NCBI GenBank assembly: GCA_025358925.1
Contig: JANYHT010000044.1
Location: 87,563-151,562 of the forward strand
DNA: 64,000 nt
Direction: 5' to 3'
Source of the DNA: Gemmatimonadaceae bacterium
Lineage (GTDB): Bacteria; Gemmatimonadota; Gemmatimonadetes; Gemmatimonadales; Gemmatimonadaceae
Of this stretch, positions 34,281-43,693 are shown piece after piece. Below the pieces are notes generated by a model that was given only the letters and a program-made list of their open reading frames with translations, did not search any database and was not told the DNA's origin. The position numbers and the translations under genes were made by a program. Each line of letters opens with the position of its first letter. Positions within the stretch are counted from its first letter, which is position 1.

Positions 34281-35344
34281 CGATGTCAGGTGGCGATACT
34301 GCGTCGCATCACGCCATGGACTATAAATCCGCCGGTGTCGACATTGACGCAGCGGAAGAATCAAAGCATCGGTTAGCAGCGCACGTACAATCAACGCTCA
34401 CGGCGGGAGCGCGTGGGGCCTTTGGCGGATTTGGCGGCATGTTTCGCGTGCCTGAGGGTTACCGCGCACCGTTGCTCGTGTCGAGTGCCGATGGTGTGGG
34501 TACAAAAATCAAAGTGGCGATCGAAAGTGCACGTCACGATACGATCGGACACTGCCTTGTGAATCATTGCACCAATGACATTCTCGTGCAGGGTGCCATT
34601 CCGATGTTTTTTCTCGACTATGTAGCTTTTGGGAAACTCCATCCGCACGTCGTTGAAGCCGTTGTGGCGGGCGTGGCCGCCGGGTGTCGCGAGAATGGAT
34701 GCGCGTTGATTGGTGGTGAAACGGCAGAAATGCCTGGTGTGTACACGCCGCCCGACTACGATCTTGCCGGCTTCATCACGGGAATCGTCGAAGAAGAGGC
34801 CGTGCTCGGCAGTGCGCGTGTGCGAGACGGAGATTCACTCGTCGCACTCGCGAGCGATGGTCTGCATACCAACGGCTATTCGCTCGCGCGTCGCATCATC
34901 GCAGAACGCCTGTGCCTCGGTGTGCATGATGCGTTCCCCGATGCAGATGGCGCAACGGTGGCCGATGTGTTGCTCCGGGTGCACCGATCCTATCTCGCGT
35001 GTTTGCGACCCGTGCTCAACAGTATTCATGCGATGGCGCACATCACCGGCGGCGGCTTACCCGGCAATTTAAATCGCGCGCTGCCCGAGTTTCTCGACGC
35101 CGATGTCGACACTACGTCATGGACCATCCCATCAACGTTCAGGGTACTTGCTGACGCAGGCGCGGTCTCGCGTCATGAGATGTTTCGTGCGTTCAACATG
35201 GGGGTTGGCATGGTGGTCATCACGGCGCCAGAATTCGTCCGCAGCATTCGCGCACGCGCAACAGCGTGCGGCATTGCAGCGTGGGAGCTCGGTCGCGTGG
35301 TTCGCGGCTCCGGCAAGGTCCGTCTCGATGGGGTCGTTGCATGA
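34277..35344 (+). CDS. purM: Phosphoribosylformylglycinamidine cyclo-ligase (AIR synthetase)
   Basis: Fifth step of purine synthesis: ATP-dependent ring closure of FGAM to AIR. The 355-residue protein shows the family start (DYKSAGVDIDAAEESKHRL), ADGVGTKIKVA, HCTNDILVQGAIPMFFLDYVAFGKL, LIGGETAEMPGVY and ITGGGLPGNLNRALP. GTG 34277 overlaps the upstream stop; ATG 34283 is also possible. The downstream gene begins in its stop (ATGA). Confidence 0.95.
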   Translation: MTMSGGDTASHHAMDYKSAGVDIDAAEESKHRLAAHVQSTLTAGARGAFGGFGGMFRVPEGYRAPLLVSSADGVGTKIKVAIESARHDTIGHCLVNHCTNDILVQGAIPMFFLDYVAFGKLHPHVVEAVVAGVAAGCRENGCALIGGETAEMPGVYTPPDYDLAGFITGIVEEEAVLGSARVRDGDSLVALASDGLHTNGYSLARRIIAERLCLGVHDAFPDADGATVADVLLRVHRSYLACLRPVLNSIHAMAHITGGGLPGNLNRALPEFLDADVDTTSWTIPSTFRVLADAGAVSRHEMFRAFNMGVGMVVITAPEFVRSIRARATACGIAAWELGRVVRGSGKVRLDGVVA

Positions 35345-36372
35345 GCGCCGAACGACGCCTGCGCACAGGCATCGGCCTCGCGATGTCGATGATGAGTATG
35401 GCGACGCCAATCATCGCCGCGCGCGCTCAAACTGCCGCGAACTGCACGGTCACGCCCTCCACATTTGGTAACGGTCGCGACCTCTGTCAAAAGGCCACGG
35501 ATCTCTTCTCATTTGTCGTACCGCAAGTGGGTGTGGCCGTTGCCGGCGGCAACGTACTGCTCGGCGAAGGTGGGACGTTAGGCGGTTGGGGGAAACGCGC
35601 GGTCTCGCTGCGCATTTTGGCCGTTGATGGTCGACTACCACGCAACTCGGTACCGTTGACTGTGTCTAGCAGCACGGCGGTCTCAAGCGATTTCGGTGCG
35701 GCGCGCACGCCCATCCCCATGCCGTCCGTTGACCTAGGCATCGGCTTTCTAAAAGGCGTTCCACTTGGCCTCACTAACGTTGGTGGCGTCGACCTCTTGG
35801 TTGGTGCGATGGCGTTGCCGAGCGTTTCGCAAAATGCATTGCGACTAAAACCTCGCGGAGGTGGGGTGGCGTTTTCGTATGGGGTTCGCGTGGGCGCGCT
35901 TCAGGAATCAACTTTGATCCCCGGCGTCAGCGCGAGCTATATGCGGCGGCGGATGCCCACACTCGACTTCGCGTATACGCCGAGCGACGACACGTTGCAG
36001 ATCACGAACGCGTCCGTCACGTCAAATTCATTTCGACTGACCGTCAGCAAGCGCGTGGTGCTCTTCGGGCTTGCGCTCGGAGTTGGTCAAGATCAAATCG
36101 TTGGAACGAGCGGCGTGAGTGCGGTAGTCAACGAGGCCACTGCGCCGGTCGGCTTACGTCGCGCGGCGGTCGCGCTACCCAGTCTTGAGGACAAAGTCAC
36201 GCGGAGCACGGCGTTCGTGAATGCATCGCTGGGACTTATTGTAGCGCGCATTGTGGCAGAATTTGGGTGGTCCAGTGCGGGTACGGTTCGGCAGACGGTA
36301 AACACGTTTGCCGGGCGGCAGGCCAATGAGGGCTATCGGTACGGCTCGATCGGCATCACTGCTCGATTCTGA
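35341..36372 (+). CDS. Probable outer-membrane beta-barrel protein of unknown function
   Basis: Exported protein of 343 residues. ATG 35341 overlaps the purM stop (ATGA). A signal peptide ends near ARAQ. The mature part has many short alternating segments (GVRVGALQESTLIPGVSASYMRRR, FRLTVSKRVVLFGLALGVGQDQI) and ends in GITARF, with terminal Phe, as for small outer-membrane barrels. A Cys pair near the N-terminus (NCTVTP, DLCQK) may form a disulfide. It sits inside a row of housekeeping genes without an evident link to them; family assignment was not possible. Confidence 0.7.
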   Translation: MSAERRLRTGIGLAMSMMSMATPIIAARAQTAANCTVTPSTFGNGRDLCQKATDLFSFVVPQVGVAVAGGNVLLGEGGTLGGWGKRAVSLRILAVDGRLPRNSVPLTVSSSTAVSSDFGAARTPIPMPSVDLGIGFLKGVPLGLTNVGGVDLLVGAMALPSVSQNALRLKPRGGGVAFSYGVRVGALQESTLIPGVSASYMRRRMPTLDFAYTPSDDTLQITNASVTSNSFRLTVSKRVVLFGLALGVGQDQIVGTSGVSAVVNEATAPVGLRRAAVALPSLEDKVTRSTAFVNASLGLIVARIVAEFGWSSAGTVRQTVNTFAGRQANEGYRYGSIGITARF

Positions 36373-36412
36373 TGGAGCGTTGGGTGTGGCGCTGCATAGG
36401 GCGCGCACGGTG

Positions 36413-37543
36413 ATGTCCGAGCATGCGATAGTAGATGCGCGATTTATGTCGCGCGCTCTGGAGATCGCTGAATATGGATCAGGACAGGTGGCGCCGAACC
36501 CGAAAGTAGGTGCGGTGATTGTGCGCGATGGTGTGATTGTTGGGGAAGGATGGCACGCGAGCTATGGCGGCGCGCACGCAGAAGTTGCGGCGCTCATGGT
36601 GGCCGGCGAAGCGGCGCGTGGTGCTACTGCGTACGTCACGTTGGAACCGTGTAATCATCACGGGAAGACTGCGCCATGTACCGATGCACTCATCGCGGCG
36701 GGTGTTCGACGTGTCGTGTACGCTGTGGCGGATCCTAATCCTGTCGCGCGCGGTGGCGCCGAACAGTTACGCGCGCATGGCGTTGAAGTGACCAGCGAGG
36801 TAATGCGAGATGAAGCGTGCGAACTCAACGCGCCATTTTTCTTCGCGACGCGCACGGAGAGTCGACCATTCGTGACGCTCAAGCTCGCGGTGTCGATCGA
36901 CGGCGCGATCGTCGATACACGTCGTGTGCGCGGTTGGCTCACCGGACCGGAGTCGCGATGTGAAGTGCACCGGATGCGCAGCGAGGCCGACGCCATTGCG
37001 GTTGGCATAAATACCGTACTGGTGGACGACCCGGTGCTCACCGTTCGGGAGGTCGCTCGTCCACGTGTCGCTCCTGTCCGCGTTGTCTTCGATCGCCATG
37101 CACGACTGCCGACGAAGAGTGCGCTCGCGACGTCATCCACCTTGGTTCCGGTGATTGTGATTGTTGATCCCGCGCACATCGGGGCCAGTGCGAACCTCGC
37201 CCAACTCGGCATTAGCGTCATCGAAGCAAGCTCACTCCATGAAGCGCTCCAAGCGCTCCGAAACCGCAATGTGCGACACCTCCTTGTCGAAGGCGGGGCA
37301 GGGCTAGCCTCCGCGTTCCTCGCTGCGGGATTGCTTGATCGCCTGGTTATCTTTCAAGCACCTGTCATTTTGGGTGCGGGAGCGCTGGCGGCATTTGCTG
37401 CATTTTCACCACAGTCCGCCACAGTGGCACCCACGTTTCGCGTCGTGAGCCGAGCCGTGTTCGGCCAAGATTTGAAAACCGTCTACGCTGTTTCACATGT
37501 CGATTCTGGAGACGAAGCACCGGATGTTCACAGGACTCGTTGA
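36413..37543 (+). CDS. ribD: Bifunctional riboflavin deaminase-reductase
   Basis: Two successive steps of riboflavin synthesis: deamination of the pyrimidine precursor and NADPH reduction of its ribosyl chain. The deaminase domain has the zinc ligands and catalytic Glu in [10 protein letters not shown] and LEPCNHHGKTAPCTDAL; PNPKVGAVIV precedes. The reductase domain follows from about residue 145 (TLKLAVSIDGAI, VGINTVLVDDP, LLVEGGAGLASAFL). ATG 36413 is twelve residues before the conserved FM motif; GTG 36386 is an alternative with GGAG at 36374-36377. It overlaps ribE. Confidence 0.94.
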   Translation: MSEHAIVDARFMSRALEIAEYGSGQVAPNPKVGAVIVRDGVIVGEGWHASYGGAHAEVAALMVAGEAARGATAYVTLEPCNHHGKTAPCTDALIAAGVRRVVYAVADPNPVARGGAEQLRAHGVEVTSEVMRDEACELNAPFFFATRTESRPFVTLKLAVSIDGAIVDTRRVRGWLTGPESRCEVHRMRSEADAIAVGINTVLVDDPVLTVREVARPRVAPVRVVFDRHARLPTKSALATSSTLVPVIVIVDPAHIGASANLAQLGISVIEASSLHEALQALRNRNVRHLLVEGGAGLASAFLAAGLLDRLVIFQAPVILGAGALAAFAAFSPQSATVAPTFRVVSRAVFGQDLKTVYAVSHVDSGDEAPDVHRTR

Positions 37544-38144
37544 CGACGTCGGCATTATCGAGCAGGTCGCCAACACGGCGGCTGGTCGCGAATTACGCGT
37601 GCGATGTCGGTATCACGACCTCGTCGACGGTGAGAGTATCGCGATCAACGGGGCCTGTCTCACGGTGCGTGAGCGCGGGGTCGATGATCGCGGGCGCGGC
37701 TGGTTTACCGTTGCCGCAGTCGTGACAACGCTCGAACGCACGAATATCGGTGAATGGCGCGCCAACAATCGCATCAATCTCGAGCGTGCGATGCGCCTCG
37801 GCGATCGATTGGGAGGACATCTCGTGCTGGGTCACGTCGACGATATTGGAACGGTCATGGGTGTCGTGCAGCATGGCGATGCGCTGCTCATTGACGTTGC
37901 ATTACCGGTCCCTTTACAATCGCTCACGGTGGCGCAAGGATCGATCACAGTAAACGGCGTGAGTCTGACGGTGAATGCATTGATCGAAAATGGCGTGCAA
38001 TTGTCGATTATCGACTACACGCAACGACACACCACGTTGGGAGAGCTTGCGGTCGGCGATGCGGTGCATATCGAGGCCGACGTACTCGCCAAACATGTTG
38101 AACGATTACTGGCGCCACAGTTGGCGCAACGAGAGACGAGATGA
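37524..38144 (+). CDS. ribE: Riboflavin synthase, alpha chain
   Basis: Dismutates two 6,7-dimethyl-8-ribityllumazine molecules into riboflavin and the pyrimidine precursor. The start MFTGLVDDVGIIE at ATG 37524 is canonical; an upstream in-frame ATG at 37497 would add nine non-conserved residues. Two lumazine-binding repeats are visible (ESIAINGACLTV and SITVNGVSLTVN; GGHLVLGHVD). 206 residues. It overlaps the end of ribD by 20 bases, and its stop overlaps ribBA (ATGA). Confidence 0.94.
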   Translation: MFTGLVDDVGIIEQVANTAAGRELRVRCRYHDLVDGESIAINGACLTVRERGVDDRGRGWFTVAAVVTTLERTNIGEWRANNRINLERAMRLGDRLGGHLVLGHVDDIGTVMGVVQHGDALLIDVALPVPLQSLTVAQGSITVNGVSLTVNALIENGVQLSIIDYTQRHTTLGELAVGDAVHIEADVLAKHVERLLAPQLAQRETR

Positions 38145-39376
38145 TGGCGCGCGAGGCACTGGATACGCAGAGTATGGGATTTGGAACAGTGGAGCAGGCG
38201 CTCGCCGATATCGCGGCGGGAAAGTTTGTGGTGGTGGCGGATGATGAAGATCGCGAAAACGAAGGGGATCTCGTCTGCGCGGCGGAATCTGTCACGCCGG
38301 AGATGGTCAACTTCATGCTCGATGCAAAAGGCATGATCTGTCTCGCGATGACGAATGCGTGGGCCGATCATCTGGGTCTCGTGCCGCAAGTGGAACACAA
38401 CACCGATGCGATGTCTACGGCCTTCACGGTCAGCATCGATGCAGCCGCCAAGTATGGAGTCACCACGGGCATTAGCGCGAGCGATCGCGCCACAACCATC
38501 CGCGTGGCCATCGACGCCAATTCCTCACGCGCAGACCTGCGTCTACCCGGACACATTCATCCATTACGTGCGCGTGACGGCGGAGTGTTGCAGCGGGTCG
38601 GGCACACGGAAGCCGCCGTTGACCTCGCGCGTTTGGCCGGTCGTCGCCCAGCGGGCGTTATCTGCGAAATTCTGAATCGCGACGGTACCACATCGCGTCG
38701 TCCACAGCTAGAGCAGTTCGCGGCAACGCACGGCCTCACGTTCATCACCATAGCGCAGCTTGTCGCGTATCGTTTGCGCACGGATCGTCTGGTGCACCGC
38801 GTCGCGGATGCGCGTCTACCGACCGAGTTTGGCGACTGGCGCATCCTTGGCTACAAAAACGATGTCGACACGCGTGAACACATTGCCCTGACGTTCGGCA
38901 ACGTCGAGCATGCCGAACGTGTCCTCGTGCGCATGCACAGCAAATGTCTGACTGGCGATGTCTTTCATTCACGCCGGTGCGATTGCGGGTGGCAATTGGA
39001 AACGGCCATGCGCATGATACAGGCCGAGGGACGTGGTGTCATTGTGTACCTTGATCAGGAAGGTCGCGGCATCGGGTTGCTCAATAAGCTGAAAGCTTAT
39101 GAGCTGCAAGATCACGGCGCTGATACCGTCGAAGCCAACGAGCAACTCGGCTTTAAAGACGATCTGCGCAGTTACGGTATCGGCGCGCAAATCTTGCTTG
39201 ATCTCAACCTCAAATCCATTCGGGTGCTCACGAATAATCCGCGCAAACTCGTTGGCCTCGATGGCTACGGTCTTGTGCTCGAAGATCGTGTACGACTCGA
39301 AGCGCCACCCACCGACGAGAATGCCTCGTACCTCGAAACCAAGCGTACGAAGCTCGGTCACCTCTTCGCAATCTGA
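38141..39376 (+). CDS. ribBA: Bifunctional DHBP synthase / GTP cyclohydrolase II
   Basis: Supplies both riboflavin precursors: 3,4-dihydroxy-2-butanone-4-phosphate from ribulose-5-phosphate, and the pyrimidine from GTP. The N-terminal half has DDEDRENEGDLV, TGISASDRATT and GHTEAAVDLARLAG. The C-terminal half has the zinc site C-x10-C-x-C (HSKCLTGDVFHSRRCDCG), DQEGRGIGLLNKLKAY and LTNNPRKLVGL. 411 residues. The usual GHIFPL motif reads GHIHPL. The start is at the ribE stop (ATGA); ribH begins in its stop (TGATG). Confidence 0.95.
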   Translation: MMAREALDTQSMGFGTVEQALADIAAGKFVVVADDEDRENEGDLVCAAESVTPEMVNFMLDAKGMICLAMTNAWADHLGLVPQVEHNTDAMSTAFTVSIDAAAKYGVTTGISASDRATTIRVAIDANSSRADLRLPGHIHPLRARDGGVLQRVGHTEAAVDLARLAGRRPAGVICEILNRDGTTSRRPQLEQFAATHGLTFITIAQLVAYRLRTDRLVHRVADARLPTEFGDWRILGYKNDVDTREHIALTFGNVEHAERVLVRMHSKCLTGDVFHSRRCDCGWQLETAMRMIQAEGRGVIVYLDQEGRGIGLLNKLKAYELQDHGADTVEANEQLGFKDDLRSYGIGAQILLDLNLKSIRVLTNNPRKLVGLDGYGLVLEDRVRLEAPPTDENASYLETKRTKLGHLFAI

Positions 39377-39870
39377 TGGCCGAGTTCATGGGGAATCCGC
39401 GCGGTGAAGGTCGCCGCATGCTCGTGGTCGCTGCTCGCTTCAACGAAACCGTCACGATGCCACTTGCCGAAGGTGCCGTGAGCGCGCTCGTGGCTGCCGG
39501 TGTGTTGTTCGAGAACATCGATGTACTGTGGGTACCAGGCGCATGGGAGTTACCCATTGCTGCGCGTCGGGCTTTGGGTACGGAACGTTACGATGCGGCC
39601 GTGGCTATTGGTGCGGTGATTCGCGGCGAGACGCCACACTTCGACATTGTCGCGGGTGAATCGGCGCGTGGACTGATGGACGTCTCGCGCGATTTCGATG
39701 TACCAGTCACACTCGGCTTGCTGACCACCGACACAATGGAGCAGGCGCAAGCACGTGCGGGCGGGGTGCATGGCAACAAAGGTGCGGACGCAGCGATGGC
39801 GGCGCTCGAACTGCTCGACTTGTTTGATCGCGTGTTACCCAACGAAGACGAGCTCGAAGGGGACGCGTGA
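39376..39870 (+). CDS. ribH: 6,7-dimethyl-8-ribityllumazine synthase
   Basis: Condenses the two RibBA/RibD products to lumazine; it normally assembles into pentamers or capsids. 164 residues. Motifs: RFNETVT, WVPGAWELPIAARR, AIGAVIRGETPHFDIVAGESARGL with the active-site His, and GNKGADAAMAALEL. The acidic C-terminal tail (LPNEDELEGDA) is a little longer than usual. The start overlaps the ribBA stop by one base. Complete rib set in order D-E-BA-H. Confidence 0.95.
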   Translation: MAEFMGNPRGEGRRMLVVAARFNETVTMPLAEGAVSALVAAGVLFENIDVLWVPGAWELPIAARRALGTERYDAAVAIGAVIRGETPHFDIVAGESARGLMDVSRDFDVPVTLGLLTTDTMEQAQARAGGVHGNKGADAAMAALELLDLFDRVLPNEDELEGDA

Positions 39871-40388
39871 TGACGAGTGAATTGCGTGATGAATCATTTT
39901 GGGACAACGACGCGCAAGAACCTGTAGCACCAAGACGTGGTCGTCGTCAACGCGGCGCTGATGTCGTCGCAAAAGTGGAGCGCGTCGAAACGCGCGGTCG
40001 TGCGCGAGCATTGCAAGCGCTCTACGCTGCTGACTTGCGTGACCTGACCAAACTACGGCGCATTGCCTCACACGTGTTCGATGATCTCGCGGTCGAAGCG
40101 GACGAGCGCGAGTTTGCGTCAAAGTTGGTCGCGACGGTTGCGGATCGGGGCGCAGAGCTTGATGCCGCGCTATCCGATATCACGGCGAATTGGCGTCTCG
40201 AACGATTGGGGGCGATTGAGCGCAGTGTGTTGCGTCTTGCGGCCGCCGAATTTGCGCGTGACGAAACGCCGGTGAAGGTAGTTATCCAAGAAGCCGTGCG
40301 TCTCGCCGAACGGTACGGTACGGCGCGAAGCGCACGGTTCGTCAACGGCGTGTTAGACGCTTACGCGCGGCGCTTGGGACGATTGTGA
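39870..40388 (+). CDS. nusB: Transcription antitermination protein NusB
   Basis: Part of the rRNA antitermination complex with NusE, binding boxA RNA. It commonly follows ribH, as here. 172 residues with an acidic/basic N-terminal extension of about 40 residues (FWDNDAQEP ... RRGRRQRG) before the conserved RGRARALQALYAADL. Further conserved parts: LERLGAIERSVLRLAAAEF, PVKVVIQEAVRLAERYGT and RFVNGVLDAYAR. ATG 39870 overlaps the ribH stop (TGATG); GTG 39867 is possible. AAGG lies nine bases upstream. Confidence 0.92.
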   Translation: MTSELRDESFWDNDAQEPVAPRRGRRQRGADVVAKVERVETRGRARALQALYAADLRDLTKLRRIASHVFDDLAVEADEREFASKLVATVADRGAELDAALSDITANWRLERLGAIERSVLRLAAAEFARDETPVKVVIQEAVRLAERYGTARSARFVNGVLDAYARRLGRL

Positions 40389-41524
40389 GTGCCGGGCCGC
40401 AGTTGGCCCGCCTACGCATTGCCGTCGTTAATTGGCAATGCCGAGAGAATCCCCTCGCTGGCGGTGCTGAAATTCATTTGCACGAAATTTTTGGACGGCT
40501 CGCCGCGAAGGGGCACGAGGTGGTGCTACTCTGCGGTGGTTGGCCGGGATGCCCTCCACGCGCCACCTTAGACGGCATCGCAGTGCATCGCGTCGGCACG
40601 CGATACACGTTTCCGTTTCTCGCCCGCCGTTACTGGCACAAGCAGCTCCTGAGCCGCGCCTTCGATGTTATGGTCGAAGACATCAACAAAGTGCCGTTGT
40701 ACACGCCAACGTGGCGCACGCCGACGATCGTGGGGCTCGTCCCGCACCTTTTCGGCGGGACCGCATTTCAAGAGCTCTCTGCACCGTTGGCGACCGCCGT
40801 CTGGCTCGCCGAACGTCCGCTCCCTTGGATGTATCGTGGCCTCGCCTTCGAAGCCATCAGCGAAAGTACACGTGACGACCTCGCCGCTCGAGGCGTCTCG
40901 AAAGACCGGGTTCGCGTGATCTTCCCCGGGATCGATACGGACACATACACACCAGACCCAACCGTTCGCTCTGAGCAACCAACATTTGCATATCTTGGGC
41001 GACTAAAGAAGTATAAAGGTGTGGATTTGGTGATCCGGGCCTTTGCGCAGTGTGCGGTCCCTCAAGCAACGTTAGAGATAGCAGGTGCTGGCGAGTTTCG
41101 ACCTGTGCTCGAGGCGCTTGTAGGAACCTTAGGAGTGGCTGATCGGGTACTGTTTCTTGGACGGATCGACGAGACCGCGAAGGTTGCCCTATTGCGACGC
41201 GCGTGGGCGACACTCTTCGCATCACCGAAGGAGGGATGGGGGATCACCAATCTGGAGGCAGCGGCAAGTGGAACTCCGGTCATTGCATCCAATTCACCGG
41301 GAATTCGCGAGTCCGTTCGGCACGGCGAGACAGGGTTTCTCGTGCCGCACGGCGATGTCGCTGCGATGGCCGATTCGATGCGATACCTCAGCGGCGAGCG
41401 AGCGCTCGTCGAACGCCTGGGGATCGCGGCACGGCACTTCGCTCTAGGTTTCACGTGGGCGAGAGCCGCAGACGAGACAGAATCCCACCTCCGTGAGGTC
41501 GTGGGAACCGGAGGAGGTCGCTAA
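40385..41524 (+). CDS. Glycosyltransferase, GT4 family
   Basis: Retaining GT-B glycosyltransferase of 379 residues, probably cytoplasmic and acting on a lipid- or protein-linked acceptor. N-terminal domain: VVNWQCRENPLAGGAEIHLHEI with a glycine loop. C-terminal donor domain: FAYLGRLKKYKGVDLVIRAF, ASPKEGWGITNLEAAASGTPVIAS (the E-x7-E motif) and HGETGFLVPHGD. The acceptor is unknown, and no polysaccharide cluster is nearby. GTG 40385 overlaps the nusB stop (GTGA); raiA begins in its stop (TAATG). Confidence 0.9.
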   Translation: MSAGPQLARLRIAVVNWQCRENPLAGGAEIHLHEIFGRLAAKGHEVVLLCGGWPGCPPRATLDGIAVHRVGTRYTFPFLARRYWHKQLLSRAFDVMVEDINKVPLYTPTWRTPTIVGLVPHLFGGTAFQELSAPLATAVWLAERPLPWMYRGLAFEAISESTRDDLAARGVSKDRVRVIFPGIDTDTYTPDPTVRSEQPTFAYLGRLKKYKGVDLVIRAFAQCAVPQATLEIAGAGEFRPVLEALVGTLGVADRVLFLGRIDETAKVALLRRAWATLFASPKEGWGITNLEAAASGTPVIASNSPGIRESVRHGETGFLVPHGDVAAMADSMRYLSGERALVERLGIAARHFALGFTWARAADETESHLREVVGTGGGR

Positions 41525-41829
41525 TGGAGATCATCCTGCACGCGCACCACGCGGAAGTCCCAGAAACGTTGCGGACCGAAGCCGAGATTGCCATTCGCCG
41601 AGTGGCTGCTCGCCTCAATCGCGTCGTTGATGCGATTGTTCGATTCGTTGGCGATGGTAAAACGCGACGAGTAGAAATTGTCCTGCACGGTGCGCGTCAC
41701 CGTGATCTGTTTGCCCATGCTGATGCGTACGCATTTGAGCCCGCGCTTGCGGTCGCCGTGCATCGCCTCGAATCCCAGATTTCTCGATCACGCCGATCTC
41801 GTCGATCCGCAGGAGACCGTACCGGGTGA
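41524..41829 (+). CDS. raiA: Ribosome hibernation factor, short HPF/RaiA type
   Basis: Binds the 30S subunit in stationary phase and stabilises inactive ribosomes. At 101 residues it is the short form, lacking the dimerisation domain of long HPF. The pattern MEIILHAHHAEVPETLRTEAEIAIRR, then VDAIVRFVGDGKTRRVEIVLHGARHRDLFAHADA is typical of the S30AE family, with a basic C-terminus. The order raiA-hprK-PTS is the common context in related phyla. GTGA overlap with hprK. Confidence 0.88.
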   Translation: MEIILHAHHAEVPETLRTEAEIAIRRVAARLNRVVDAIVRFVGDGKTRRVEIVLHGARHRDLFAHADAYAFEPALAVAVHRLESQISRSRRSRRSAGDRTG

Positions 41830-42800
41830 CACCACGCTTGACCGTTGGGACGCTGTACGAGCGCATGAAAGAACCGCTTGAACTCGAGCAACTTGGACCG
41901 GCCATCGGTCTTGACCGCGAGATCACGAGCCCCGAGGCATCCAGCCCGGGGCTTGTCCTTGCTGGCTATATCAATCGCTTCCCGTATCAACGCATACAGG
42001 TGCTTGGCGAAACCGAAATCAGTTATTTGCAGGCCCACGATGTCGACCAACGCACCAAGTATCTTGAACAGTTTTTTGGCTTTCCCATTCCGTGCGCGTT
42101 CATCACCAAAGGATTGGAGCCGCCTGCACCGCTAATGGCATTGGCCGAACATGCCGGCGTGGCCGTGCTGCGCACGCGGCTCAAAACTGCGGAGTTCTAT
42201 CGCCTGATTAAGCCGTACCTCGCCGACCAATTTGCGCCAACCACGACGCTGCACGGCTCGCTCGCGGACGTATACGGCGTCGGAGTCTTTTTCACCGGCA
42301 AGAGTGGCATCGGCAAATCTGAGTGCGTGCTTGATTTGGTTGAACGTGGACATCGCCTGGTCGCGGACGATCTCGTGTTTGCCTCACGTCGTGGCAACGA
42401 CGTGTTGATTGGGAAAGGACACGAGCTGCAGCGTCACTTCATGGAAATCCGCGGCGTCGGATTGCTCGATATCCCGGCCATTTTTGGCATTCATGCGGTG
42501 CGTCAACAAAAACGCATCGAAGTTGTCGTCGTGCTGGAAGAATGGGACGGACGCGCGCACGTCGAACGTACGGGACTCGATGTGCAAACCATCAACATTC
42601 TTGGCGTCGAAGTGCCGCGACTCACCGTGCACCTCAATCCAGGGAAAAATATTACCGTCATTGCCGAAGTCATCGCCATGAACCATCTCCTGCGTTACTA
42701 TCGGGGATACGATTCTGCGACGGCATTCAACGAGCGATTGATCGGACAAATGCGCCGCAACGCTGATGTCCAGCGTTACCTGCAGGAGGACGAAGAGTAG
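41826..42800 (+). CDS. hprK: HPr kinase/phosphorylase
   Basis: Phosphorylates and dephosphorylates HPr on its regulatory serine, tying PTS activity to energy state. 324 residues. The C-terminal catalytic domain has Walker A TGKSGIGKSE (157-166), the Asp pair DD at 181-182 and the HPrK signature MEIRGVGLLDI. The N-terminal domain (about 1-130) has the DHH-like fold region EISYLQAHDVDQRTKYLEQ. Its target serine is present in the HPr encoded at 45220. GTG 41826 overlaps the raiA stop. Confidence 0.95.
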   Translation: MTPRLTVGTLYERMKEPLELEQLGPAIGLDREITSPEASSPGLVLAGYINRFPYQRIQVLGETEISYLQAHDVDQRTKYLEQFFGFPIPCAFITKGLEPPAPLMALAEHAGVAVLRTRLKTAEFYRLIKPYLADQFAPTTTLHGSLADVYGVGVFFTGKSGIGKSECVLDLVERGHRLVADDLVFASRRGNDVLIGKGHELQRHFMEIRGVGLLDIPAIFGIHAVRQQKRIEVVVVLEEWDGRAHVERTGLDVQTINILGVEVPRLTVHLNPGKNITVIAEVIAMNHLLRYYRGYDSATAFNERLIGQMRRNADVQRYLQEDEE

Positions 42801-43195
42801 TGACAGACGAGCCTACGCCCACACTGGTGCGCGCGGTGGTGGCGGGACATGGAAGTTTTGCCACGGGCATCATCTCGGCCGTTGAGCAAATCACCGGTCG
42901 CGGCAGTGTATACTTGCCGGTCTCCAATTCCGGTCTGTGCCTCGACGACATTCAAGACGCAATCGCACGCGCGCTTGATGAATCGGGTGCGCGCGTAATC
43001 TTCACTGATCTGCCGGCAGGGAGTTGCACGATGGCGGTACGTCGATTGGTGCGCGCGCGCCCTGGCGTCATGCTCGCCACTGGCATCAATCTTTCGCTGC
43101 TTCTTGATTTCGCCATGCAGGACGATACCGATCCTGTCGCAGCGTTGCATAGCGCGATGGAACGCGGACGCGCCTCCATGGTGGTACACGGGTAA
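42800..43195 (+). CDS. PTS EIIA component, mannose/fructose/sorbose family
   Basis: Accepts phosphate from HPr and passes it to EIIB. 131 residues, the normal size of a stand-alone ManX-like IIA. The phospho-acceptor is His17 in VVAGHGSFATGI. GTG 42800 shares one base with the hprK stop (TAGTG). Usually rapZ lies between hprK and this gene in similar clusters; it is absent here. The IIB gene starts after three bases. Confidence 0.9.
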   Translation: MTDEPTPTLVRAVVAGHGSFATGIISAVEQITGRGSVYLPVSNSGLCLDDIQDAIARALDESGARVIFTDLPAGSCTMAVRRLVRARPGVMLATGINLSLLLDFAMQDDTDPVAALHSAMERGRASMVVHG

Positions 43196-43198
43196 CGG

Positions 43199-43693
43199 AT
43201 GACGGTTGCGCTGTATCGCATTGATGATCGTCTCATTCACGGACAGGTCATCGTCGGCTGGGGCCAACCGTTAGAACTGCGCTTTATTGTCCTCGTTGAC
43301 GATGAGGTGGCAGGCAGCGAGTGGGAGCAGGAGCTTTATCGCATGGGCGTACCACCTGACATGACGGTACACTTTCAGTCGGTGTCGGACGCGGCCAACA
43401 CACTGTCCGCATACCAAGACGATTCGCGAGCGGGCATCGTGCTCACTGGGGATATCGACACGATGACGCGGCTGGTGGCCGCCGCGCACGGAAGTATTGC
43501 CGCTGTCAACATTGGTGGCGTTCATCACTCCCCTGGTCGCACCGCACGACTCCGCTACGTCTTTCTCACGGCGGCCGAGGAAACCGGTCTGCGTAACATT
43601 GCGAAACTTGGTGCGGCCGTGAGTGCGCAGGATGTCCCAAGTGCGCGTCCTGTCACGCTCGATGAGCTTCTCGCTACGTCGCTCGACGCATGA
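43199..43693 (+). CDS. PTS EIIB component, mannose/fructose/sorbose family
   Basis: Transfers phosphate from EIIA to sugar bound in the membrane components. 164 residues, with the active-site motif RIDDRLIHGQVIVGW and phospho-acceptor His14. The fold pattern LRFIVLVDDEVA and AAVNIGGVHHSPGRT is characteristic of the family. ATGA overlap with EIIC. Confidence 0.92.
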   Translation: MTVALYRIDDRLIHGQVIVGWGQPLELRFIVLVDDEVAGSEWEQELYRMGVPPDMTVHFQSVSDAANTLSAYQDDSRAGIVLTGDIDTMTRLVAAAHGSIAAVNIGGVHHSPGRTARLRYVFLTAAEETGLRNIAKLGAAVSAQDVPSARPVTLDELLATSLDA